DNA of 64,000 nucleotides from Pelagicoccus sp. SDUM812002 (GTDB lineage: Bacteria > Verrucomicrobiota > Verrucomicrobiia > Opitutales > Opitutaceae). Shown here one piece after another: positions 45,036 through 53,078 of the stretch; the first letter of the stretch is position 1; the number at the start of each line of letters is the position of its first letter. The notes below the pieces were generated by a model. That model saw nothing but the letters and a program-made list of their open reading frames with translations. It ran no database searches and was not told the DNA's origin. Position numbers and translations under genes: made by a program. The stretch lies in the NCBI RefSeq assembly GCF_031127835.1, contig NZ_JARXHX010000003.1:389840-453839 (forward strand). The letters run 5' to 3'.

Positions 45036-45677
45036 TTACTGGTCTTCCTGCGCAGGTCCGCCACTCACCACGACAGAAGCCGGGCGGATCAGGCGTCCGT
45101 TTAACGTGAAGCCCTTGCGCATGAGCGAAAGGACCTTGCCCTCCTCGATCTCGTCGCTGGGCTGCGTCTGGAAGGCTTCCGCTTTGTTCGGATCGAAATC
45201 GTCGCCGGGTGCCGGAGCAACCTCTGCGATCCCGTTGTCCGCAAGCAAGGACTTGAATTGCATCATCACCATCTGGATACCTTGCACCACGACCTTCGGA
45301 TCCGTCGTTTGCTCAGCCGACATGAGACCGAGTCCGAGATTGTCGTAAACCGGCAGGAAGTCTTCCAGCAGGCCGGAAATCGCGAACTGCTTGAGTTCGT
45401 CCTTCTCGCGCATGACGCGTCGACGGTAGGTATCGAGGTCGGCAACCGACCTCAGGTAATTGTTGTAGTTCTCAGCAGCTTCAGCCTTCGCGGCTTCGAG
45501 TTGCTCCTCAAGCGTCAACTCCTTCGGCTCTTCAGCGACTTCCGTCGCCTCCTCAACCACCTCTTCAGGGGCAGTATCAGTTGCCTCCGCAGAAGCCTCT
45601 GCATTTTCAGCATTAGCCTCCTCGGTCTGCGCGTCTACGTTTTCTTCTACTTCTGGTGTATCCTTAGCGTTTTCCAT
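45036..45677 (-). CDS. grpE: Nucleotide exchange factor GrpE
   Basis: 213 aa from the ATG at 45677 ([16 protein letters not shown]); the open frame continues to 45770 with no GrpE similarity. A Glu/Ala/Thr-rich disordered N-terminus (about 1-65) leads to the long coiled coil and the GrpE core: [28 protein letters not shown] and [15 protein letters not shown]. It ejects ADP from DnaK. It is 40 bp upstream of dnaJ. No CIRCE element (TTAGCACTC-N9-GAGTGCTAA) was found upstream. Confidence 0.95.
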   Translation of the reverse strand: MENAKDTPEVEENVDAQTEEANAENAEASAEATDTAPEEVVEEATEVAEEPKELTLEEQLEAAKAEAAENYNNYLRSVADLDTYRRRVMREKDELKQFAISGLLEDFLPVYDNLGLGLMSAEQTTDPKVVVQGIQMVMMQFKSLLADNGIAEVAPAPGDDFDPNKAEAFQTQPSDEIEEGKVLSLMRKGFTLNGRLIRPASVVVSGGPAQEDQ

Positions 45678-45787
45678 AGCCAAACTGTGATTCTCTAGAT
45701 CAGTTCCTCCGGGAATCAAAGAGATTTTCGACAAGGTCGAGCCCCTTTTTAGAAGAAAGGTTCCGAACAAGGGAGGTTTTAGCTCGA

Positions 45788-46303
45788 TTACGTCTTGGAT
45801 AAACGGGGTTTGCGAACCGTCGGGCGGTTATTATCGACCGGTTTCATGCCGAGCGGTTTCGGCTCGCTCGAGTCCACAAATGGCTGCTCTTTGCCCCGCC
45901 AGTCCTTTTCCACCTCGGACCTCAATTCATGGAGCTTAGCATCGCACATCCCATGAGATACAGCATAACCAAGCTGCTTGCTGAGGAATTCCCGGAATGA
46001 AACCCAACGCCCGTCGACCTTGACCTGATGCGTCCAGGCACAAACCACCACCATATCGCGCATAGCGTTCGACTTGCTAAGATAATGTAGGGTGATCCAA
46101 ACGCTAAACGCTCCGACCAACCCGACCAAACAGGCAGAGACATAGGCGGACTTGAGCGAAATCGAAGTATTCTCAGCTCCGATGCTCGCTAGAAAATCGT
46201 AACGTTGGTTCGCAAAAATAAAGGTAATGATGAGCAGGAACGAGAGTACCTGACCAAGCACCACGGCAATTTGGGTTCGGTTGAGTGAGCGGATTCTTGG
46301 CAT
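45788..46303 (-). CDS. Hypothetical membrane protein upstream of grpE
   Basis: 171 aa from the ATG at 46303 (PRIRSLNRTQIAVVLGQVL); a longer frame reaches 46420. Two TM helices near the N-terminus (about 12-30 and 48-70) and a soluble C-terminal half with W-T-H-Q-V-K-V-D-G-R-W-V-S-F-R-E-F-L, a pattern often seen in small cytosolic-facing domains of uncertain role. The tail is basic (P-T-V-R-K-P-R-L-S-K-T). I do not recognise it. It is 110 bp upstream of grpE on the same strand, without a clear link to heat shock. Confidence 0.6.
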   Translation of the reverse strand: MPRIRSLNRTQIAVVLGQVLSFLLIITFIFANQRYDFLASIGAENTSISLKSAYVSACLVGLVGAFSVWITLHYLSKSNAMRDMVVVCAWTHQVKVDGRWVSFREFLSKQLGYAVSHGMCDAKLHELRSEVEKDWRGKEQPFVDSSEPKPLGMKPVDNNRPTVRKPRLSKT

Positions 46304-46493
46304 GAGATCGAAGCAGCCCGATCGCCGGGCAAGGTGCTTACAGAAAATTCGACTCCCTCGCTCGCACCTGACTCGGGACTCCTCAATGCAGTAGATTACC
46401 ACATCAAATTGAGTTACCAAACACCGAGTAGTCCCTATCGTACAGTGAGGAGTGCACCTCTTTTTCCCTTAAGGGATCTTCGATTATCTCAAC

Positions 46494-47087
46494 TTAGCGG
46501 ATCGGAAGTGAACCGACACCCTTCGCCAAGTCGAATAAAGGTCCGAAGATATCACGCGAGTTCTCTAGACCAGCCCGTTCGGATGGCAAAGAGACTCTCA
46601 TCTCCCGACGCGTTGGCATAAACGCGCTCTGATCGATAAACACGACCTCATCAATCAAAAGCCGCACATTTTCCGCGTAAAAAGGCAGCGGAGTGCCGGT
46701 GACGGGATCGGAGAAGAGCCGGCTGGCAAAGGCGTCCAAATTAAGTCTTCCATTCTCGTTCACCACGAGGGTCGCCCGAGTGATGTGCATTTCCAATTCG
46801 TTGATCCAAATCTCGCCACGCATCAAGGAGGGCAAGCTTGCACTCCCAGATATGCTCTTGATCTCTAGCATCGCGTCCCCCCCCCCGTAGGTTCCGGGAT
46901 TTCCGACAACCAAATTCTTCCCATTAAGAGTAAGGCCGCCTAACGGATTAACCGCCATCGAATCCGCCGACGCGGGGAAACCGGTGCGAGTTTCTATTTC
47001 TAGCTGAACAGCTCCCGGCATCAGCAACATCCAACCAAGCACTCCACCCGCGCTCAGCACCGTCAGCATAGCCAAGGCGGATTTCAT
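46494..47087 (-). CDS. AsmA-like envelope protein
   Basis: 197 aa from the ATG at 47087 (KSALAMLTVLSAGGVLGWML). One N-terminal TM or signal anchor, then beta strands typical of the AsmA/YhdP/DUF748 repeat: L-G-G-L-T-L-N-G-K-N-L-V-V-G-N-P, I-W-I-N-E-L-E-M-H-I-T-R-A and N-E-N-G-R-L-N-L-D-A-F. The AsmA family is linked to lipid movement between inner and outer membranes. At 197 aa it is a small member. It lies 134 bp before manA's end on the same strand; a functional link is not visible. Confidence 0.7.
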   Translation of the reverse strand: MKSALAMLTVLSAGGVLGWMLLMPGAVQLEIETRTGFPASADSMAVNPLGGLTLNGKNLVVGNPGTYGGGDAMLEIKSISGSASLPSLMRGEIWINELEMHITRATLVVNENGRLNLDAFASRLFSDPVTGTPLPFYAENVRLLIDEVVFIDQSAFMPTRREMRVSLPSERAGLENSRDIFGPLFDLAKGVGSLPIR

Positions 47088-47221
47088 GATCCCCCCTCGC
47101 TTAATGGGCATCGGACAATTTCGAATTCTCATCAGTGATGGGATTCAATCACAGCAGTCGCGCAAATCCCACCTCCATCTGAGAACGGAGACATCTGCGG
47201 GCAATCACATTTCTGAGGCTT

Positions 47222-48166
47222 CTAAACAAAACGCTCGGTCACTAGAAAGGCCGCGCCGGGTACACCGGTGATCTCCCAGTCGGAATCCGCGCTGAGCAAA
47301 ACATTGTCGCCGCGCGTCACGCCAACTCCATTTGCCAAAACTTCTCCTTCCACTGGACTGAGCAAACGCCCTTCCCCCGCAGCCATGGTGACAACGCTCT
47401 GTTCATCACTGAGCGTGTACTTCACTAGTCGAAACTCCTCACAATCTGCCAATACCACCTCTTCCCCGGCTGTCTTCATAGCGCTCGGTTCAAAGTCGTT
47501 CCACTCGATGCTGGCTAGCGATTCCTCTATATGGAGCTGGCGAGGCTGGCCGTCTAGGCCAACGCGTCCCCAGTCGTAAACCCGGTAGGTCGTGTCCGAG
47601 TTTTGCTGGATCTCCAAAATCAAATTGCCCGCGTCAATCGCGTGCAAACGGCCGCTCTCTACCAAGATAGAGTCGCCCGGCTCCACCTTGAACCGATGGA
47701 TGCATTCCTCGAGCGAGCCATCTTCCAAGCGACGCTCAAACTCCTCGCGAGTCGCCCCTTCTTTGAGGCCCACAATCAGAGACGAGCCGGGCTTGGAGTC
47801 CGCGATGTACCAATTCTCAGTCTTCGGTTCGCCCTTCAGTCGGGGAGCTACCTTCGCTGGCGGATGCACCTGCAGGCTGAGCCGGTCCGCGCAATCGAGC
47901 CATTTTACCAAAATCGGAAAGGGACGCTGCGGATCGTAACCTTCTCCCATTATCGCTGTCGCATTCTCGGAAATGAGCTCCCGTATCGTCTTTCCCTCAA
48001 ATTCACCGCTCGCGACGACCGACTGGGCTTCCGGCCGGTCGACCACTTCCCAGGCCTCGCCTATAACTTTTCCGTCAGGCAGATCCCTCCCCAGAGCCTC
48101 GCTCAAGTTTCGGGCGCCCCAGACGCGTTCTTGGTAGATCGGTTTGAAGAAAATTGGTGCTGACAT
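47222..48166 (-). CDS. manA: Mannose-6-phosphate isomerase, class I
   Basis: 314 aa, the short Bacillus-like class. It interconverts mannose-6-phosphate and fructose-6-phosphate in the cytoplasm, feeding GDP-mannose or mannose catabolism. Zn-site motifs are visible: L-Q-V-H-P-P, the strand G-E-A-W-E-V-V-D-R, and E-S-G-R-L-H-A-I-D with the His ligand. The C-terminal cupin part includes A-G-E-G-R-L-L-S-P-V-E-G-E. The ATG at 48166 has no Shine-Dalgarno. It stands between the AsmA-like gene and the divergent ftsK. Confidence 0.95.
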   Translation of the reverse strand: MSAPIFFKPIYQERVWGARNLSEALGRDLPDGKVIGEAWEVVDRPEAQSVVASGEFEGKTIRELISENATAIMGEGYDPQRPFPILVKWLDCADRLSLQVHPPAKVAPRLKGEPKTENWYIADSKPGSSLIVGLKEGATREEFERRLEDGSLEECIHRFKVEPGDSILVESGRLHAIDAGNLILEIQQNSDTTYRVYDWGRVGLDGQPRQLHIEESLASIEWNDFEPSAMKTAGEEVVLADCEEFRLVKYTLSDEQSVVTMAAGEGRLLSPVEGEVLANGVGVTRGDNVLLSADSDWEITGVPGAAFLVTERFV

Positions 48167-48446
48167 AATAAAGGTGGTTCTGGATCAAAACCAAAGCCCC
48201 GCTACCCTGTCGAAACAAGCAGTAAATCCCTGCGAGCCAACAAAGTCCCGGGAAGCCGCCAACAATCTCAATTTCGCTCGCCTCTTTCTCTAGAATCCGC
48301 ATCCAAGCCCCCTTCCAACAAATCAATCCGTTGTGCTCTCGCGAAAAGAGTTTAATTGCAAAGCCGAACCAATCCCATCTTCTCGACTCCACATAAAAGA
48401 CCAGCGCCAGCCTACGGCCCTACAATATCCTCCTTCTCTCCTCCCA

Positions 48447-50915
48447 ATGGCGAAAAAGCGAACTTCGACCAAAGAACCTGAATCCGACATCAAGCAAGCG
48501 AGCATGAAAAGCCGCTTCGTCTGGGCTGGGCTGTGCTTTCTAATAGCTGTACTGCTGGCACTCGCCCTCGGCGACTACACACCTTACCAAGTCTCCTTCG
48601 GACGGTCGGTAGGATCCACGAATCCAAACGAAAATAACATGATCGGCATCCTAGGAGCCGAATCCGCCGAGCTGCTGATTGCCGCCTTTGGACGGATGTC
48701 CTGGTTCGTCCCTCTCTTCGTCGGCTGGCTAGGAGGGGCTTTCCTCGCACGAGATAGACGAAACAAGCTCATCCTCACCGGCGTCATGCTATTGGCCATG
48801 ATCACCGGGTCCGGCCTTTTTACAGCCACCGGCGCTACTTTTTCGAATCCTGAAGTCTACGTAACCGGCACAGGCGGCGCCGTGGGGAACTTGCTCTACA
48901 ACAACCTGCTGCACGTTTACCTCGGCACAGTCGGATCTGCCGTCATCCTTGGGGCTATCTACTTGGCTTGCTTGACCATGATCGTCTTCCCGAGCCTGCC
49001 GGAATCGGGCGAGTTCTTTAGGCACTCCTTCTCCGAGTGGCGCGAGCGCCGTGCCGCCGCGGCCGAAGAACGTCGCGAGGCAAGGAAGCTCGCCAAGATA
49101 GCAGCCCAAGAGGAAAAGCAACGACTCAAGGAGGAGAAGGCCGAAGCCAAACGCCTTGCCCAAGAGGACCGCGAAGCCACCAAAGCCCTCATTCGCGAGG
49201 CCAAGGGCAAGAAATCCTCAGAGTCAGAGATAGACCCGGAGCCGAGGATAAAGATCAACATCCCCGCTAAAAAGAAAGCCGTGGCTCAACCTGAGCCGGA
49301 AGAGCAAGAACCCAAGAAAAAGACACTTGGCGAAGTCCTCAAATTCGTCGCCCCAGAGAAAACAAAGAAAGCCCGCTCTGCCACGCTACCAGTCAGCACC
49401 GGCAACTACACATTCCCAAAGCTCGATATACTCGCTGAACTGGAAGCTCCCGAAGGGGCAAATTCGGAGGAAGAACACACTGAGAACGCGGAACGCCTCA
49501 AGCAAACGCTGAAGGAATTCGGCGTCGACGTCACCATGGGTGAAATTCACATCGGCCCGGTCATCACGCGTTACGAGGTGTACCCTGCTCCGGGTGTACG
49601 CGTAGAAAAGATTTCCAACCTCGACAAGAATATCGCCCTCGGGATGCGAGCCGTCTCCGTACGAATTCTCGCCCCTGTGCCGGGCAAAGGCTGCGTAGGT
49701 ATCGAAGTGCCGAACCAAGTCCCCATGCCAGTCGGCATTCGCGAAATTCTCGAGTCGGAAGACTGGGTCAAATCCAAGGCTGAAATCCCCATCGCTCTTG
49801 GGCGCGACGTATCCGGAAAACCGATCATCTCCGACCTTACGAAGATGCCTCACTTGCTCATCGCGGGTGCCACCGGAGCGGGTAAGACGGTTTGTATCAA
49901 CGCCATCATTACCTCCCTGCTCTTCCATTCGAGCCCAGAGAACCTGCGCTTCATCATGGTCGACCCCAAGATCGTGGAAATGAAGGTATTCAACTCCCTG
50001 CCCCACATGCTGATTCCGGTCGTAACCGACCCGAAGAAAGTGCCGGGAGCTCTCAAGTGGTTGCTTAACGAAATGGAGTCCCGCTACGAAATGTTCGCCA
50101 AGGTAGGCGTGCGTAACATCGCCGGCTTCAACGGACGCAAGAAACCCGAAAAGGAAAAGTCCGAAGAAGAGAAACTCGAAGACGAGCTGCAGAGCGAGCT
50201 GGAGATCAAGGTCCCCCGCGACGACGGCGTTCTCGACGAAATCCCCGACAAGCTTCCCTACATCGTTTGTATCGTGGACGAGCTGGCCGACCTCATGATG
50301 GTCGCCCCGGCCGACATCGAAACCGGTATCGCCCGTCTCGCCCAGTTGGCCCGTGCCGCCGGTATCCACCTCGTGCTCGCCACTCAGCGTCCTTCGGTCA
50401 ACGTCATCACCGGAGTCATCAAGGCCAACCTGCCTTGCCGTATTTCCTTCCAGGTATCATCCAAGATCGACTCGCGCACCATTCTCGACGGCGGCGGAGC
50501 GGAGCAGCTTATCGGTCGCGGTGACATGCTCTTCTCACCTCCCGGTTCATCCCGACTCATTCGCTCCCAAGGCGCCTTCGTGTCCGACGAGGAAATCGCC
50601 GATATCGTAGAATTCCTCAAAGCGAACGGACCGCCAAAGTTCGCGGAAGAGGTGCAGAAGCAAATCGAAGCGGGCGACGAGCTCGACCTCTCTGGCGGTG
50701 GGGACGACGGCGACGGCGGAGACGAGCTCTTTTCAAAAGCCATCGACGTCCTACGCTCCACCAAGCGAGCTTCGACCTCCATGCTGCAACGCCGCCTCAG
50801 AATCGGTTACAATCGGGCAGCCAACCTCATGGACCAGCTCGAAGACCGCGGCATCGTCGGTCCGGAAAACGGCTCCAGTCCCCGAGAGATTCTCGTAGAT
50901 CTCGACTCGATGTGA
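48447..50915 (+). CDS. ftsK: DNA translocase FtsK
   Basis: 822 aa from the ATG at 48447 (AKKRTSTKEPESD); an upstream ATG at 48333 is out of family. Four TM helices lie at about 25-200, followed by a Glu/Lys/Ala-rich linker (about 230-330), then the motor domain with Walker A G-A-T-G-A-G-K-T-V and Walker B I-V-D-E-L-A-D-L-M-M. The gamma domain at the C-terminus (K-A-I-D-V-L-R-S-T-K-R-A-S) is the winged helix that reads KOPS and contacts XerCD. It segregates chromosome ends at the septum. The start is preceded by a C/T-rich leader without a Shine-Dalgarno. Confidence 0.98.
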   Translation: MAKKRTSTKEPESDIKQASMKSRFVWAGLCFLIAVLLALALGDYTPYQVSFGRSVGSTNPNENNMIGILGAESAELLIAAFGRMSWFVPLFVGWLGGAFLARDRRNKLILTGVMLLAMITGSGLFTATGATFSNPEVYVTGTGGAVGNLLYNNLLHVYLGTVGSAVILGAIYLACLTMIVFPSLPESGEFFRHSFSEWRERRAAAAEERREARKLAKIAAQEEKQRLKEEKAEAKRLAQEDREATKALIREAKGKKSSESEIDPEPRIKINIPAKKKAVAQPEPEEQEPKKKTLGEVLKFVAPEKTKKARSATLPVSTGNYTFPKLDILAELEAPEGANSEEEHTENAERLKQTLKEFGVDVTMGEIHIGPVITRYEVYPAPGVRVEKISNLDKNIALGMRAVSVRILAPVPGKGCVGIEVPNQVPMPVGIREILESEDWVKSKAEIPIALGRDVSGKPIISDLTKMPHLLIAGATGAGKTVCINAIITSLLFHSSPENLRFIMVDPKIVEMKVFNSLPHMLIPVVTDPKKVPGALKWLLNEMESRYEMFAKVGVRNIAGFNGRKKPEKEKSEEEKLEDELQSELEIKVPRDDGVLDEIPDKLPYIVCIVDELADLMMVAPADIETGIARLAQLARAAGIHLVLATQRPSVNVITGVIKANLPCRISFQVSSKIDSRTILDGGGAEQLIGRGDMLFSPPGSSRLIRSQGAFVSDEEIADIVEFLKANGPPKFAEEVQKQIEAGDELDLSGGGDDGDGGDELFSKAIDVLRSTKRASTSMLQRRLRIGYNRAANLMDQLEDRGIVGPENGSSPREILVDLDSM

Positions 50916-51075
50916 CGAGTCCCTCGTTAGCTGTCAAATAAGCTTACAGAACCGAAACCACTGATTCGCTCCCATAAGTTACACATCTGCTATGACTTAA
51001 GAGAAAAAATCGGGATTTCAGCTTCACGTTTGTCGTCATCGCTTACAACTCTCGGTGAGTGAGAATAACCGCTAA

Positions 51076-51095
51076 ATTTGTAATCTATTACAAAT
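51076..51095. promoter_or_regulatory. Perfect palindrome, candidate activator site of the VPDSG gene
   Basis: ATTTGTAAT-CT-ATTACAAAT: two 9-bp arms in perfect symmetry around CT. It lies about 85 bp before the estimated start of transcription at about 51161, the usual place of an enhancer for sigma-54 activators. Confidence 0.6.
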
Positions 51096-51134
51096 CAACG
51101 AGATAAAGATCTGACAAAGATACTGCCTTAAGGG

Positions 51135-51150
51135 TGGCGCGCTCGATGCA
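51135..51150 (+). promoter_or_regulatory. Sigma-54-like promoter of the VPDSG-CTERM gene
   Basis: TGGCGCGCTCGATGCA aligns with the -24/-12 consensus TGGCACG-N4-TTGCW with two mismatches (A to G at 5, T to A at 12); the essential GG and GC are kept at the right spacing. The gene starts at 51213. Confidence 0.5.
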
Positions 51151-51165
51151 TTAAGGGTGTTAATC

Positions 51166-51183
51166 TTGGGCTGATCAGCCCAA
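51166..51183. promoter_or_regulatory. Perfect 18-bp palindrome in the leader of the VPDSG gene
   Basis: TTGGGCTGATCAGCCCAA is its own reverse complement. It falls just downstream of the estimated start and 29 bp before the ATG. It may be an operator or an mRNA hairpin (9-bp stem if fully paired with no loop, so an imperfect stem-loop in RNA). TTAAGGGTG repeats at 51128 and 51151 lie nearby. Confidence 0.45.
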
Positions 51184-51212
51184 ACGATAGAAACGCAAAC
51201 ACCACCCGTACA

Positions 51213-51809
51213 ATGAAAAGACTTATTTTCTCAGCAGCGCTGGCCTTAACAGCGATTGTTAACCTCCACGCGATTCCCACCGAAAACCGCTTAACCTTAA
51301 TCCAAGGCAGTTACAGCCCTGGTTCCCAAGGCGACCCCCAGACTGAAGGCTACGTAAATGCACTGCCTGCATTTTCAGATCTGGAATGCGATCTCGTTTT
51401 GATAGCAAAGTGGACTGGTGGCAATTGGAGTAGCCTTGCTTCCGGTGTAACTGGGGCAAACTTCAGTGTTAACACGAGCGGAGGACAAGGAAACGCCATC
51501 GCAGACATCACTTGGAACCTCGTTGGAACCGGTTTCGGACTGTACTCAGTCATGGGAAGCCAATCCAGCGCGATCAACTTCTACGAAGTGCTAAGCGGTA
51601 AAGAAATGATGGGAATGGGCCAAATCAACGCTCCAGGAAACGGGAACGGTTGGTCTCACATCTCCTTCTTTGGAGCAAATTGCGACGCGCCTCCACCCTC
51701 CGGCCCGCCCAACACTCCCCCTTCGTCGGTTCCTGACTCGGGTTCTACCCTAGCTCTCTTGGGAGCTGGTGTTCTCGCACTCGCTGGATTCCGCAGCCGC
51801 AAGAAATAA
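51213..51809 (+). CDS. VPDSG-CTERM sorting-domain exported protein
   Basis: 198 aa. An N-terminal signal peptide (K-R-L-I-F-S-A-A-L-A-L-T-A) precedes a mature domain with G-S-Y-S-P-G-S-Q-G-D-P, a W-T-G-G-N-W-S strand and Gly/Asn/Ser-rich beta segments, then the linker P-P-P-S-G-P-P-N-T-P-P-S-S. The C-terminus reads V-P-D-S-G, a hydrophobic helix (T-L-A-L-L-G-A-G-V-L-A-L-A-G-F) and the basic end R-S-R-K-K, the full tripartite VPDSG-CTERM signal recognised by an exosortase-like enzyme. It is probably secreted to the cell surface or an extracellular matrix. The promoter upstream is sigma-54-like. No exosortase is in the window. Confidence 0.93.
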   Translation: MKRLIFSAALALTAIVNLHAIPTENRLTLIQGSYSPGSQGDPQTEGYVNALPAFSDLECDLVLIAKWTGGNWSSLASGVTGANFSVNTSGGQGNAIADITWNLVGTGFGLYSVMGSQSSAINFYEVLSGKEMMGMGQINAPGNGNGWSHISFFGANCDAPPPSGPPNTPPSSVPDSGSTLALLGAGVLALAGFRSRKK

Positions 51810-51833
51810 GAGGGCACGCCCTAAACTCCTTTT

Positions 51834-51863
51834 GAGCCAAGCGATATTCGCTTGGCTCTTTTC
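51834..51863 (+). terminator. Rho-independent terminator after the VPDSG gene
   Basis: GAGCCAAGCGA (51834-51844) pairs perfectly with TCGCTTGGCTC (51848-51858), loop TAT, then TTTTC. Confidence 0.93.
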
Positions 51864-52244
51864 TTGTGCCAACCCTGAGGCAAGGGACCCGACGCTCAGT
51901 TCTGCCTCCTTGATCCCGCCATGGGTCTCGTCCTTATTTTTCCAATACAGCTAGACGTTGGTCACAATCCTATCAATCGGCGATTCACGTGCCAATTCGG
52001 ATGGTTCGGTTACGCTTCACCAAACCGCAATTGCCTAATCGGAAAAGTGTTTAGCCCTCCAAGACTGGAATCAGATCACGCACGAAATCTGCAGTGTTTG
52101 GCCTTACTAGATCCATTCTCGGGTAAAACCCCGTCCGCGGCGACTGACAATAGAATGCCGAAATCCTTGCTTCCATGAGATTTATGCGATCTCTCTTCTA
52201 TGGAGGCTTGTTTTACAAAAAATTCCGTTTAAACACAGAAACCG
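51864..52244. other. 381-bp intergenic region before the RodZ-like gene
   Basis: No convincing ORF, RNA gene or repeat. It must hold the promoter of the RodZ-like gene, which I could not place. The composition is ordinary. Confidence 0.5.
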
Positions 52245-53078
52245 ATGCAGAGTATTGGCGAAAGACTGGAAGAGGCGCGAAAGCGCAAGGGTGTCACGAT
52301 CCGCGAAGCGGCCGAAGCTACGAAGATTCGCGGTGATTACCTCAACAGTTTCGAGAATAACAATTTCCAGATAAACGTGCCTGACATCTACGTGCGGGGA
52401 TTTCTCCGCTCGTACTGCAACTTCCTCAAGGTCAGCAGCGAGAAGGTTATCACCGACTACAACGCGGAACTGCTCGGGGAGGCGAAAGCCGCCAAACGCG
52501 AACATCGTGAGTTCTTTGGCCGCATGGAACTCCAGCAAACACCGCTCGTAAGCGAGGAAAGCAAGACTGCCGCGCCTAATTCGATCCAAGAAGAAAAGTC
52601 GCAGACTGATGAGGACGATTCCGGAAGATTCGGTTTCCTAGATAAAATCGACAAGGAAGCAGCTATCAAAATTGGAATCGTAGCAGCTATCGCTATGATG
52701 CTACTCCTCGTAATCATTTGGCTATTCCGCACCCTCACCAGCGGCGGGATTGACGACACTGTCGCTACAAACTCCACAGGTCTCGTCCCGACCCAGCAAA
52801 CAACCTCCAGCCCCTCTGCGAACAATAACGCCCCATCTCAGGCCACGGAATCGATCGTTCTCATTGCCACCGGCGACGTTCGCGTATCCGTCACAGAGAG
52901 AAATACCGGTCGCGTGCTGCTCGATTATTTCCCAATGGTAGCCGGACAGAGAGAGCCTATCGAGAAAAGTGGACCTGTTAAAATCGATTACACAGCAGGC
53001 GAAAACCTTCAGGTCGAAGTCAGAGGAACCGCGTACGGCACTGGCAAAACTGGTCAGAACTACTCGACTATCCCTTAA
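52245..53078 (+). CDS. RodZ-like helix-turn-helix membrane protein
   Basis: 277 aa. A HTH_25 domain opens the protein (I-G-E-R-L-E-E-A-R-K-R-K-G-V-T-I-R-E-A-A-E-A-T-K-I), a basic spacer follows, a TM helix lies at about 143-165 (I-V-A-A-I-A-M-M-L-L-L-V-I-I-W-L-F), and the periplasmic part ends in a DUF4115-like beta domain (V-L-L-D-Y-F-P-M-V-A-G). RodZ links MreB to the elongasome and sets cell width. The ATG at 52245 is used. Its last 11 bp overlap the end of the convergent TonB_C-like gene. Confidence 0.85.
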   Translation: MQSIGERLEEARKRKGVTIREAAEATKIRGDYLNSFENNNFQINVPDIYVRGFLRSYCNFLKVSSEKVITDYNAELLGEAKAAKREHREFFGRMELQQTPLVSEESKTAAPNSIQEEKSQTDEDDSGRFGFLDKIDKEAAIKIGIVAAIAMMLLLVIIWLFRTLTSGGIDDTVATNSTGLVPTQQTTSSPSANNNAPSQATESIVLIATGDVRVSVTERNTGRVLLDYFPMVAGQREPIEKSGPVKIDYTAGENLQVEVRGTAYGTGKTGQNYSTIP

